From: Thecaphora thlaspeos
Lineage: Eukaryota; Basidiomycota; Ustilaginomycetes; Urocystidales; Glomosporiaceae
Assembly (NCBI GenBank): GCA_900291925.1
Contig: UWYS01000022.1
Coordinates: forward strand, 186,001-250,000
Direction of reading: 5' to 3'
DNA length: 64,000 nucleotides
Below, piece by piece: positions 22,988-34,100 of the stretch. The number at the start of each line of letters is the position of its first letter. Positions within the stretch are counted from its first letter, which is position 1. The position numbers and the translations under genes are program-made. A model generated the notes under the pieces. The model had not been told where the DNA came from. It made no database searches and saw only the letters and a list, made by a program, of their open reading frames with translations.

Positions 22988-23991
22988 TGGAAGCACGATC
23001 CCACCACCAGGCTTCGGGGCAAGGTCCTAGCCAGTCCCACGCGCACCCTCGTCCCACCTGCTACCCGGTCTGTCTCTTTGTCTCGGGCCCTGCGTCACCT
23101 ACACACGCCTCTTCTTTCCGAGCATCTTCCCATCTTTCGACTTCACATCCCCCTTCACACCCACTACAGCGATCAGGTCTTTCATTCACACTTGTCTTTG
23201 TATGCTGCTGCTGCCACTTGTTCCGTCCTTTTCTAGTCTTGTTTTCTGCTGGACCGCGGCGTACGCCAGCGTCGGCTTGGCTTCCCTTTTATCTCTTTCT
23301 TCTTTTTTTGTCTCATGGGGGTGTAGAACAGGGAAGCTGGTTCCTCCCTGTCCCTCGTTTTGTTCGTGGCTCCGTTTCTGTATGGGCGGCTCCGCTTCGC
23401 CGTCTTTCTTTTGCTGCAAAATGTTACTGCTATCTATCTTCGTCTGCTCTGCCTTGTTGTCCACCGAGGGAGTTTGACGTTGGGAGGTGCAGGGACAATA
23501 GCCATCCACCACCCCGTCTTGAATCCGGGCATTGTTTTAGTTCTGTCCTTCTTTCCATAGCTCGCCATTCAGCTGTCGTCGGATGTATCGTATCATGGCA
23601 AAGCAGCTGGACCGTGGTGATGTCCGGAGATGACGATGACTTTTTAAACGAGACCTTTAACGGCAGGCAAGGGGAACAGGCGGGACCAATCTACTGTATC
23701 CAGGTGGGGCGCTGCAGACGGTCACACGGCCATGGCTGGTTCGCTGTTGGTTGCCAGTCGCGTCCAGACTGTCAAGTCGGAGAGGGATCTATCTGTCTTG
23801 GCGATTCCCCTCTGCGCTGGGAAGAGGTTGTCTATATCGATGCGGCATTCTCACGCTCAGTGTCCAAGTTCGTCATTTCGCCACACTGCCAGCCACGCAC
23901 CGCACGCAACAATGTCCAGACGGACACATCGGACACAGAAGATATAAATGACTATGTTAATCTAGAAGGTAAACAGGCACGTCGATCCTTG
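22988..23991. other. Convergent intergenic region
   Basis: About 1 kb between the 3' ends of the GH128 gene (+) and the PPR-NDUFAF5 gene (-). It is T/C-rich in the first half. A + strand frame running 22987-24300 enters the next gene antisense and has no domain; I treat it as chance. Nothing else recognised. Confidence 0.6.
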
Positions 23992-26900
23992 CTACTCGTT
24001 CTTCTTACCGCCACTGTTCTCGCTGATGCTCATCATGAAGCTCCTTCTGAGTCTTTCCTGTTCCTGTTTGTTCATCTCTTCTTCGACCTTCTTCTGCACA
24101 TCTCCCTCCGGACCAGCAAGGGCATCCTTCAAGCTCCTCTTTGCCGATCCTCGTTTGAGCGGTTTGGGCTGCGACTCGCTAGGTGCCCATCCGATCAGGT
24201 AGATGAGCGAAAAGGTAGCGGGAACACCTTGCACGTCGTCCTCTACCTCGTCTGGCTTAGCTCCACCGTGCAGCGACTCGTAGATGGCAGAGGCCGCTAG
24301 CATAGTGTCCCGAAGAAGGTGCGGACGACGGTTGATGACGGCGTTCGATTCGCCCATGTCCCGCAGATCGGCAACCAGCTCGAACATCGAAGGATAGGCG
24401 ATCGACACTTCGTCAACGTCTACCGTCGGGATGGTGAAACCGGCACGTTGCAGCAGTGACGCCATGTCGCGCTGGTCCGCCATCGGAGAGACGCGCGGCG
24501 AGATACCGCCTTCCCTCTCCTGTTCCGCCAGCTGCAACGACGTCCTCAGCTCAAAGAGCGTGTCGCCGCCACAAAGCCCAGCGATAAAGACGCCATCTGG
24601 CTTGAGCGCTTTGCGGATCTGGATGAGAACGCCAGGGAGGTCGTTGGTCCAGTGCAGTCCGCCGCTGACGACGATGCAGTCCAGACTGCCCTCTTCGAAC
24701 GGCAGCGACTCTTCGTCCACCACGAGTCGCTCAATCTCGAACGGCAGCGTCGAGTCCAGGTGAGCATCGCGCTGCAGCATGGCCTCGCTCGTATCGCACA
24801 TGATGATCTTCGTTCCGGTCGAGGCGGGGTCGAGGTGGTGGCGAAGGTAGCCAGCTCCTGAGCCCAGCTCGACAATCGTGGGGAAGTCGCGCTTGATGTC
24901 GGCCACTCGGTCCGCTAGCGACTCGGCGATGGCGTGGCGTACGTAGTCCGTCTGGCGCGAGGCGGCGCTGCGCGTCGATTCGTCGGCCGCGTCCGTCTGG
25001 CGGACGGCGGCGCGCTCCTTTTGCAGTGTCTTGGCGGCTCGGTCGAAGATGGTGAACGGGCTGTTGGGCTTCGGCGGACCGGGCGCAGGGTTCGAGGTCC
25101 CCGGAGCGTTGGCGCTGCCGGCTGCCATCGAAGCGTGGCGTACCGACTGAGCCGGGTTGTGCAGAGTGTGGATGCCCTGGCTGCTGTTGCTGCTTGCGGG
25201 AAGAGCGGTATTGCCGAGACGCGGAGAACGGACGAAGCTGTGCTTGTTGGGCACGGTGTTGAACGTGCTGCTGTCGATGGCGTCGGCGGGCTGCGGCTGC
25301 TCAGACAATTGCGACGGCGGAACCTCGCTGACCAGCGAGGCTGCGCGGATCAGCAGAGCGGGCGGGAAGGCGCGAGCCTCCATCCGCTCGACCAGCTTGC
25401 GCGCCTGATCGCGGTTGCCGTGCGCCATCTCGGCGCGGATCATGGTCTCATACGTCGACGGCTCGCGGTGGACGACGGCAAAGGGCGAGGCGCCTTTGTG
25501 CGTGGTGGCGACACCTTCGTTGGACGATCGGCGTGCCGACTCCTGATGCTGCTGCTGCTCGGGCGAGCTAGGGGCGCCAGCGCCCGGGGCACGAGGCGGG
25601 TGGTTTCCGGGCGCGGCAACACCGGCGGCGGGCTCGATCATGCTCTCGAACAGCTGTCTCGCCTCTTGGAGTCCCTCGACTCCCTCCATCGAGTAGCCTC
25701 GGATCACCAGATTGGCGACGTAGGCCGTCATCCGGACGCCCGAATCCTTCATCTTGGCAAAGTGGGTGCGGATGAGGTCGGTGCGGCCGTGCGCGACAAA
25801 GACGGCCAGCAGGGCCTCGAAGCTGACGGCGTCGGGGAGCTGGCTGCGGTTCTTGTTGGCAACGGAGGACGGGTGCGTGGCGATCGACTCAAAGGTGGCA
25901 ATGGCCTTGTCCAGATCTCGCAGCATCACGCCGTAGCAGTTGATCAGCGAGGCCCAGTGGGTGCCCTGCACCGCGACACCGGCGTCGCGGACGAGTTCGT
26001 CAAAGATGGCCTCCATCTGCTCGGGCTGCGCCGGCTCAATGGCACCGTACATGTCGAGCATCAGCTTGTACGTGTGGGCGCTCGGCGCGACGCCGGCCTG
26101 AACAAGCTTGTCATAGTAGGCCTTGGCCTTTTCGCGGTTCGGAACGTTCTGAATGTAGAACTGCATCATGGTGTTGTACGGCGGAACGCGAGGCTTGAAC
26201 GACGGGTCGGACTCCATGCGGCCGAAAAGCTGCACGGCCCGCTCCTCGTCGCCGATGCGCGTGCAGGCGTTGATCACGGCCCCGTAGGTGACGCTGGTCG
26301 GCCGAATCTGGTGTGTGATGGTCATCTCGTCGAAGAGCTGGAGAGCACGCTCGGCCTTGCGGGCACGCGACAACTTCGAGATGACGGTGTTGAACAGGAA
26401 GGCGGTGGGCTTGATGCCGAAGCGCTGCGACTCGTCAAAGAGCTCCTGAGCGATGGCGGCGTCGTCGGTGGTGTCTCGAATGGTGGCGATCAGGGCGGCA
26501 TAGGCGGAGGCGGTAGGCGTACCACCGGCGGCGACGATGCGGTGGCGGTGGACGATGGCGGCCTCGGCGTTGCCGGCGTGGCTTAGGGCCGAGATCATGG
26601 CGTCCTCAACTCTGAACCAGGCCGACGACTGCCACTCGGGATCGCCGCCCAGGGCGTGGAGCACGTGCTGCGCCATCGCATAGAGCTCATTAAGCTTGTC
26701 GAAGTCGCGGCTGCGGCCAAAGGCCAGGATAAGCGCGGCCAAGCCTTCCGGATGGGCAAAGTTGCCATACCTGAGCTGCTCGTGTACACGCCCGTAGATC
26801 TCCTGCGGAGTGCTGTTGTTCGAAAACTTGTTGAGGTCGGTTAGGAGGCGACCGAAATCGGTGTCGATGACCTGTACCTCGGGGAACGTGAAATCGGCAT

Positions 26901-29827
26901 TCTTGACGGCGGCGATCGGCAGGTCGGTACGTTGCAGCGGGGCGAGCTGCTTGTGGTGGCGGTACCGCGGCGAGGTGGCCCGAATCGAAGTGTTGCTAGC
27001 CGGCGCCGAATCGCTCTCGCCAAAGGTGTTGCTCGAGACCTCGCTGGCGGCCGTGGCGGGAGAGGCGGGCTGCGCCTCGGCCTCCACGACATCCGGGACC
27101 CAAGCAGTGAAGCACGAGAGCGCGTCCCGCCCGTAGCGCTTCTTGGTCAAAGCAATGGCGGCGGTCAGGTCGAGCTGAGGACGGCCGCTTGCATCGCCGT
27201 GGATCGGGTTCACAGGCAGCTGGGCGAGGTCGTCGAGGAGCCTGGCGATACCGTCGGCCTTGAAGGCCCCTAGGTCGAGAGGGCGGAAGTTGGATTCTTC
27301 GAAGCAGAAGGCGTCCAGCACCATCGACCAGCCCTGGCCGCTGAGTGGCGTGCGGACGACTTCCGCCAGAGTTTCATCGTTGCAGGCCTTGCGGTAAAGC
27401 TGCGCGAGTCCGGCAGCGAATGTCTCGTCGAGCATTTCTGCCTGACGCAGGACGGGAGCGACAAACTCAGCCGCAGCCAGCAGGTGCAAGCTGGCCTTGG
27501 CCTGCAGCGGCTTGCCGGCGATGGCAAAGAAGGACTGGCCCGTTGCGGTGAGGCGTTCCTGGAGGCCATCCGGGAGGAAGGGCGTCTCCCACTTTCGCTT
27601 GTCGAGAAAGATGACGGCATAGGTCATGACGCTACCGGCGTCGACAACCCTTCCGGTGCGGATCAACATGTCCGAGAGGCTGCAGAGCGCCAGGAGACTG
27701 ACCTTGGTGTTATCGAGCTTGCTGCTAGGCTTGAAGAACCTCTGCAAGTAGTCCATCCTACGCGAGTAGACCTCGCAGACAAAATCCATCGCCTTGTCGA
27801 GGTGCTCCGAGGCCGCCTTTTGAGCCTGATCGGTGGCGAGGAGCGCATCGGCGGCACGACAGTTGGCCTGAACCACGCTGGCCAGGGCGTCAAGTCGCGA
27901 GTTCCACTTCTGCCACTTGCCCTGCTTGAGGTAAACATCAAAGAGGCGGTTGTGCATCGCGATCATGTCGGGTCGCTCCGCTACCGGCGTCATCAGCATC
28001 TCGAGAGTGTGGCAGTCCGGCAAAGGCATCGGAGCCCCGTCGCGATCGGTCGAAGAGACGACCTTGGAGAACCAGTCGAGCGCGGTGGGCAGGTCGCCGA
28101 TCTCGAGGAATCCCCGGATCATGGCCGAGACTGTCGAGCTGTTGATGACGGGCACTTGAGAGCCAGCCTCTGTGCTGCCGCTCACCGTCATCTTTTCGAA
28201 CAGGGCGACGGCGCTCGAGGGATCGCCGAGTCGAAAGCAGGCTGCGATCAGCGTCCGCCACACAGAGCCGTCCTCGGCGCGGCTCGACGTCACCTCATTC
28301 CTTGTCTCGAGGAACTCGTCAAATACTTGCTTGCATGCGGCCAGCTTGCGCGCCTTCGCTTCGTCCGCCGTCTCTTCAGGCCTGACCTGCGGGTCGAACA
28401 TGAAGGTATTGATGAGGTGTTTGAAGGTCTGCTGGTTCGACTGGGCGAAGCTGGACCTCTCGAGCAGGTCGAGCACGCCGATCGCCTTGTCGACGTCGCC
28501 GCGGATGGCGCAAGACTTGAGCACGGCGTTGTACGCGAGCTCGTCGGGGAACCACTGGTGGCTATTGTGCGCGACGTTAAACAACTGCAGCGCCTGCTGG
28601 TAATTGTCCTCCTTGCGGAGGTCCGCGAGTTCCGACCGCTCGCCAATGGCGCTATCCGCCTCTGCGCTGCCGTCGTCAACCTTGCCAGCCTTGGCGATAA
28701 ACGTCCGCTGGACTTCGACGTCCCTGGCGCACAGCGCTTGGACGAGTACGCTAAAGGTGCGGTTGTTAGGCGAGAGGCCGTTGACGATGAGCTGCGTGTA
28801 GATGTCGGTGATGTCGGTGACGGGTGCGCCGTCCTTCCTGACCGAGAGCAGCGCCTCCATCGCGATGTTGAAGCCAGCGAGGCTCTGCTCGCTCTTTGGC
28901 AGCACCCGGAAGTCGGCAACCTGCTTTGCGATGGCCTCGGCATCCTTGCGAAGGATGGCCTGCTTCGTCTGGCGGTAGAACGCATCGAGCGGGCTGGCGC
29001 GGCCCTTGCGCGACCGAGACTTGTCAGGGCCGCCTTCAGAAGCGTGCAAGGCACCGACGTCCTGCTGATCGTGCGACGCCTGCAGCTCGCCAAGGGCCGC
29101 ATCGATCGCCTCGGATGTCGACGCTGCCGCCGCCGCCGAGTCGGCAGGGGCCTGCGTAGAATAGGCACGGCTCTCGCCGGGATGGGCGCCGTCCGATGGA
29201 GCATCCGGCAGCTGTTTGCGGTTTGCGGCAAAGGCGTGCCTGAAGCGGGCCTGCATCTGTATCGTCGTCAAGTTGGGCAGGCTGACGGAGCCGCGCAGGG
29301 GCGAGCCGCCCTTTTGTGCTCGAAGGCGCAGCTGGTAGGCCTTGTGCCTCCTGTGCTCCTCTTCATCGTCGTTTCGCCCGTTGTTGCCGTCGATGTTGGT
29401 CGACGAAGACGCCTGTGAGATTGCTCGGCCCGAGTTCTGTGAAAGGCGAGCGGACAGGCGTGACAGAGGACGCCGTTGAAAGAGCGATGTGGGGGTCAGA
29501 GAAGAGTGCCCGGAAGTCAGGAGCTGGCAAAGGGTACGACGCTTCTCTACTCACCTGGTACGTGAAATGGGCGTTGCGGCCGGCGTGGTACTTTGCGCCG
29601 CCAGTGCCTGCACCTGCAGAGCTGCCACCGCCGCTGAGGCCCGAAGACCAGCTCGAGGCGGAGCCGGTGGAAGAGGAGCCGCCAACTGCGCCAGTGGTGG
29701 AACTGGACGCGGTGCCCTGGAAGGCGCTCCGCAGGGTGCTGGCGGATGTGTGGGCCGCATTAGCGGCCGACTGTGCAGCGCCCCTCCATATGTGGGTGGC
29801 AAGCTTGGCAGTCGTGGAAACAGGCAT
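23992..29827 (-). CDS. Fusion: mitochondrial PPR protein + NDUFAF5-type complex I assembly factor
   Basis: Exons 29827-29555 and 29436-23992, about 1905 aa; the 118-nt intron has donor GTGAGT and acceptor CAG (29412 is an alternative exon start in the same frame). The N-terminus (MPVSTTAKLATHIWRGAAQ...) has basic and hydroxylated residues and no acid for over 100 residues, so it is a likely mitochondrial presequence. Residues about 190-1455 are helical with pentatricopeptide-repeat signatures (TYGAVINACTRIGDEERAVQ, PYNTMMQFYI), implying organellar RNA binding. Residues about 1545-1904 match NDUFAF5, the SAM-fold arginine hydroxylase of complex I subunit NDUFS7: VELGSGAGYL, SGGLHWTNDLPGVL, KPDGVFIAGLCGGDTLFELR, ADLRDMGESNAV, RDTMLAASAIY, YLIGW. 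No stop interrupts the joining region (about 1460-1545), which itself resembles a presequence ending VRHASM. Each half matches its family clearly; whether one polypeptide is made is open. Confidence 0.85.
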
Positions 29828-31117
29828 TGCCAGAACCTGCTCTTAGGTCGGCAAAGCTGCCAGGGCTAGGCCAATAGCAGTCTGTTAGGATCAGGGGCGG
29901 GCGGGTGGGGGTAAGGATGAGATCGACAATCTGTCCGGGCGGTCGAGAACGGCGCAAGCTGCAGTGGTGGCGAGTATGGTGGCGGATAGCGTGAGTAAGC
30001 TGATGATGTTTGTGTCTGCTTGCTGTGGCCGAGCCAAAAGGAGCGAAAACCGGCCGGAGGAGCGAGGCCAAGAGGGTAGCGAGGAAACGCAGTTGGCGGC
30101 CAAGGATAAAGAGCGATGTGTAGGACAACCGAGCGGCCTGGTGCGTGTTGGGCGTGGCAAGGTGCTGCTTGAGGTGGCGTGGGGGTTGCGCTGGTGGTGG
30201 TGGTGGTGGTGGTCGGATGTCGGGGAGCTGAAGTGGACAAGGCACGAGGGGGGATGGGCGGGTTGCTTGATTAATTGCCGGAAGAGGGTCAGTCTTCTCG
30301 GTGGTGAATTTCTTAAGGCGGGTAGGCGCAGCGCAGCGACTTTCTTTTCTTTTCTTTCCCTCTGGGCTGACATGAGGCCGCGTGTGCGCAGCAAGCCACG
30401 TAAGCAGCCGGATACGTCCGACGCTGAGCCCGGTCGAGTCCGAGGGCCCAACACGCGCCTACAGATATGCTTGCCCTTCGCCCCTCGGTCCCAAGAGAGA
30501 GGTGCGTGCTGCCTTGGCGCTGTGCTGACCCACGCGACCGGCTGCCTTGCTCTGCCAGCCTGGCCCACGACGCCAGGGCAGTTGCTCATGGGCGAGAGAA
30601 GGGGATCTCATGTGTGGCGACGCCGTCGTGCTCGCGGGGTGGCAGGAGGCTGGGGTGTGTCAAGGCGACCAGGGCCGGACGGAGCGAGGCCGAGCTGCGT
30701 CGCTCCGCCATGAGGCTTTTTGTTCGGCTGTTCCGATTCACGAATCGATCCCGGCTAGGAAGTGCCGAGGCGATTAAAAACGAAGGAAGCACCTTTGTAG
30801 TCACTCGAACCAACCACCAGCGTCACCCGCCAGACGGACACAACGCCTGGCCTGCGCGGCCTGCCTGCGCGCTTGGACCCTGAAAGGCTCACGACGGCAC
30901 CGTTACCGCAACAGGCCCGACGCACCCTCCCCCTGCTTGCCCCTTTCTCCCTCCTGCTCCTCGCGCCACTCACCGCTCACTACTCACGTATCCTCATTTC
31001 CAAAATTTCCAGCAATGCCTTAATGACCACGCAGCATCCCGATACCCTGGCTACCGGCAACAGAAGCGACAGCATCAGCAAGACTACGACCCATCCCGAG
31101 TCTTCCACAGGCCCGCA
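29828..31117. other. Divergent intergenic region, PPR-NDUFAF5 / Fab1-like
   Basis: About 1.3 kb between two head-to-head genes, presumably holding both promoters. A (GGT)n run lies near 30190-30212. An ATG at 31023 opens a different frame (MTTQHPDTLATG...) and could belong to an alternative first exon of the kinase gene, but I found no convincing splice pair. No other gene supported. Confidence 0.5.
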
Positions 31118-34100
31118 ATGTCGATGCCGGAGACTACACCGCGGTCCACTTGGATCGCACTCTATGCCCCACAGCAGCAGCTTACGCCTAGAGCCTGCAG
31201 TGGCCGTGCCAGCCCCCTGACCGGCGCACCCGCTACGCCCATCAGCAGGACCCAACCCTATATCCCGGACACTTCCGATGAGGGCGACGCCGGCTCCATC
31301 TCATCGGTTCACGACTCCAAGGCCAGCCCATCGGCCAAGAGCTCCAACTGGAAGGCTAGCATCGAGCTCTCCGTTGCGACGCGCAGACGGCTCATCCGCA
31401 AGCCATTACCACAGCTTCCCGGCAGCGGCGGCTTCGACGACGAGGACAGTATGAACGATGGCCACGATGGCTCTCGCCACCGCAGCGTCGAGGACGAGCT
31501 GGTCGCCGCAGAGCGATGGTGGCCGCACGCTTTGCCCGATCCTCTTGAGGCGTCCGGCCCGGTCAACGGATCGCTGCTCTTTCCCCGACGCGAAAGATCG
31601 CAAGCCGATGGCGGTCTCGACGATCAGAGTGCCGACCATCTCCTGACAATCCTCCACTATGCAGCTCTCTCGCCGCGTTTTCAAGCTTCTACTTCTCCGG
31701 GCTCAGACCCGAGCGCATCGGGTTACACGCTAGACGCACACCTCGTCGAGAGCCTCCACGAGGCGTTGGTCGAGGCACTCGCATACCTTTCGAGAAAGGA
31801 GGTGCTCAGCGCCCTACAGAGGACCGCCTCTATACGCTGGAGGGCCGAGGCGCAGCTCCGCAACGCGGCCGCGGTCAATGCTAGCCAGACCGATGCTGCG
31901 CAGGGCTCGACGTCAAAGTGGGCCAGGTTCGCATGGCCGGCGGCCGCCCTCGGACGGGCCTATCGCGAGGCGCAACGCGGCACTATGCCTCCGCTGCCGA
32001 GCGACTCGCTTTCCTTCGACGCCAACACCGCCGGAGAGGGCTTCCATCAGTTTGGCGGCGATCCCAGAATCCGCAAGCGAGACGTCGCCATCAAGATCCT
32101 CAGCAACGCCGTCTGGTTTGTTCGTAACTATGGACCCGCCGCGGGCGTAGAGACCTTCTACGGCCGTTACCCTGCGCCCTATGAGTTGGCGTCGTCGACT
32201 TTGGCATCGGCTCCGTTCACCGACGAAGACGCAGATCACGACGACGCCGTCAAACCGCAACGCCCTGCTGGCCCGGCCTTTCGACGGGTGTCGGACAGCC
32301 TGATGAAGATTGGCGGGACGCGGCCGACCGTTCTCTCCAAGTCCATAGCGACCCTCGCCCTCAGCGGTACAGCCACGCCAGAGCCAGTTTCGGAAGCCAG
32401 CTCGCCAACGTTCCCGATAGCGACGCCGATGACGGCGGATGTTAAGGTGGATGCGATCAAGACTGCCACCGTCGCGACCGCGCCGGCTACACCAAGCTCC
32501 GAGGACGAGCCGGATGTAGCACCCGCGATAGCGGATGAGACTTCAGCGCCAGTCGCTGCTACCCCGCAGCCTAGCAAGGCCATGGAGCACCTCGCTTCGC
32601 TCAACGCCGCCTCTGGCGCCGCGCTCCGAGCGAAGGCCCAGGCTCTGCATAGGAGCAAAGGCGGCGGAGGGAACCCTGACGCATTCGCCGACGGGATTTC
32701 GCAGCGCCTTGCCCACCAATCGAGCCGGCCCAGCCTGCGATCCACCACCAGCTACCGCACCGAGGCCGAGGCGGTAGAGACGGCGGCACTGGAAAAGGCG
32801 GAGCGGGACTACCTAGCAATGCTGGGCAAGGCTGGTGACGAGTGGGCCAAGATGGTCGTCTGCCGGCTGTGCGCATCGTTTCAAATGGCTGGGGCCGAGG
32901 GCGACGAAGGCCAGGACACGCTCAAGGCTAGGAAGAACCAGCAGGGTCAGGCGCTGGCCGAACAGCTGCGTGTAGATGGTACGGACGGTCCACTACAGAC
33001 GACCTCGAGCATCTCGACACGCTCCGACATGACGGCACGAGCGCCAAAAGCGACGGCGACCACAGATGACCGGCCGATCGTCTGGGTGCCAGAGGTCTTT
33101 CAGGGCGAAGACGTCTTCGGCAGCGCCGCGGGAGAGGTGCGCAGACCGTGGGTCCGTCAGGACCGTCAGGACCACTCTGACCGCGTCAAGGTGATCGGCG
33201 GCAGCTTCTACATCCGGGTCAAGGACGACCGCGAGAGGAAGGCGCTCTCTTCGATCCTCGGGCTGATGATCTACGCCGGCTGCTCGATGATTCTCGAGAC
33301 GGGCTTCCTGCGCGACTCGGACGCGGCCCGGCCCAAGGTCGTCCGCGTTCCTGCGAGGTTCGCCTCAACCCTGCCGCAGCCGCGTCCGACCAAAATCAAG
33401 GTGCCGCAGCGTCGGCAGTCGACCCTCTCATCGCTGCAACAGCAGCAACAGCGGAATCCCGGCGAAGCTGGCCGCCCCGACACGGCATCGAAGACGACGA
33501 AAGCATCGTCCCAGTCCTCGCCATCTCACAGCCACAAGGCCTCCACATCCTCTTCCCGTCGATGGACAAAGAGTCTATGGGGTATGTTGCATGCAAAGTC
33601 GGCTGCTTCATCGGTGGACGGTCGCTCGCTGGACGGCAATAGCGCAGGGGACGCTGACGACACTGCATCGGCCGACGGCGATCACGCCCGCAGGCCATCG
33701 CTCCAGCTGGCCAGGACGATTTCGGGCAGCAATGACGGCAGCGGCTTTCTCGAGAGGCGTCGATCTTCCAAGGGCAGCACGGGTGAAGGCCTGCCGTGCT
33801 CAAAGACGATCTCGCAGCACCAACCGCGATCCTCGATCTCTTCGATCACCCAATCAATCGGTGCAACCTTTGGCTCGATGCACTCACGCGACTCCCCCGA
33901 TGCCAACCCAGCGTCCCTCAGCAGCAGGGCCAACGCCAAGCTCGGAAGGCTCATCAGAGTCTTTGGCAGGGCCCTGCCGGAAGCCTCCGCGGCCAGTAGT
34001 GGAGGCGGCGGTGGCAGCGGTGGCGGCGACGAAAGCGGCGAAGATGACGTCAACATCGAGTCGCAGGCCACTCCGCGCCGCGAACGTCGGGCAAGCGTTC

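Noticed and set aside
22987..24300. 437-codon + strand frame downstream of the GH128 gene
   Set aside because: No domain, low-complexity composition, and the right third runs antisense through the clearly coding NDUFAF5 end.
24934..29418. Long + strand frames (24934-26586 and 27484-29418) opposite the PPR gene
   Set aside because: Both are antisense shadows of a high-GC coding region; they contain no recognisable domain, while the minus strand has clear PPR and NDUFAF5 motifs.
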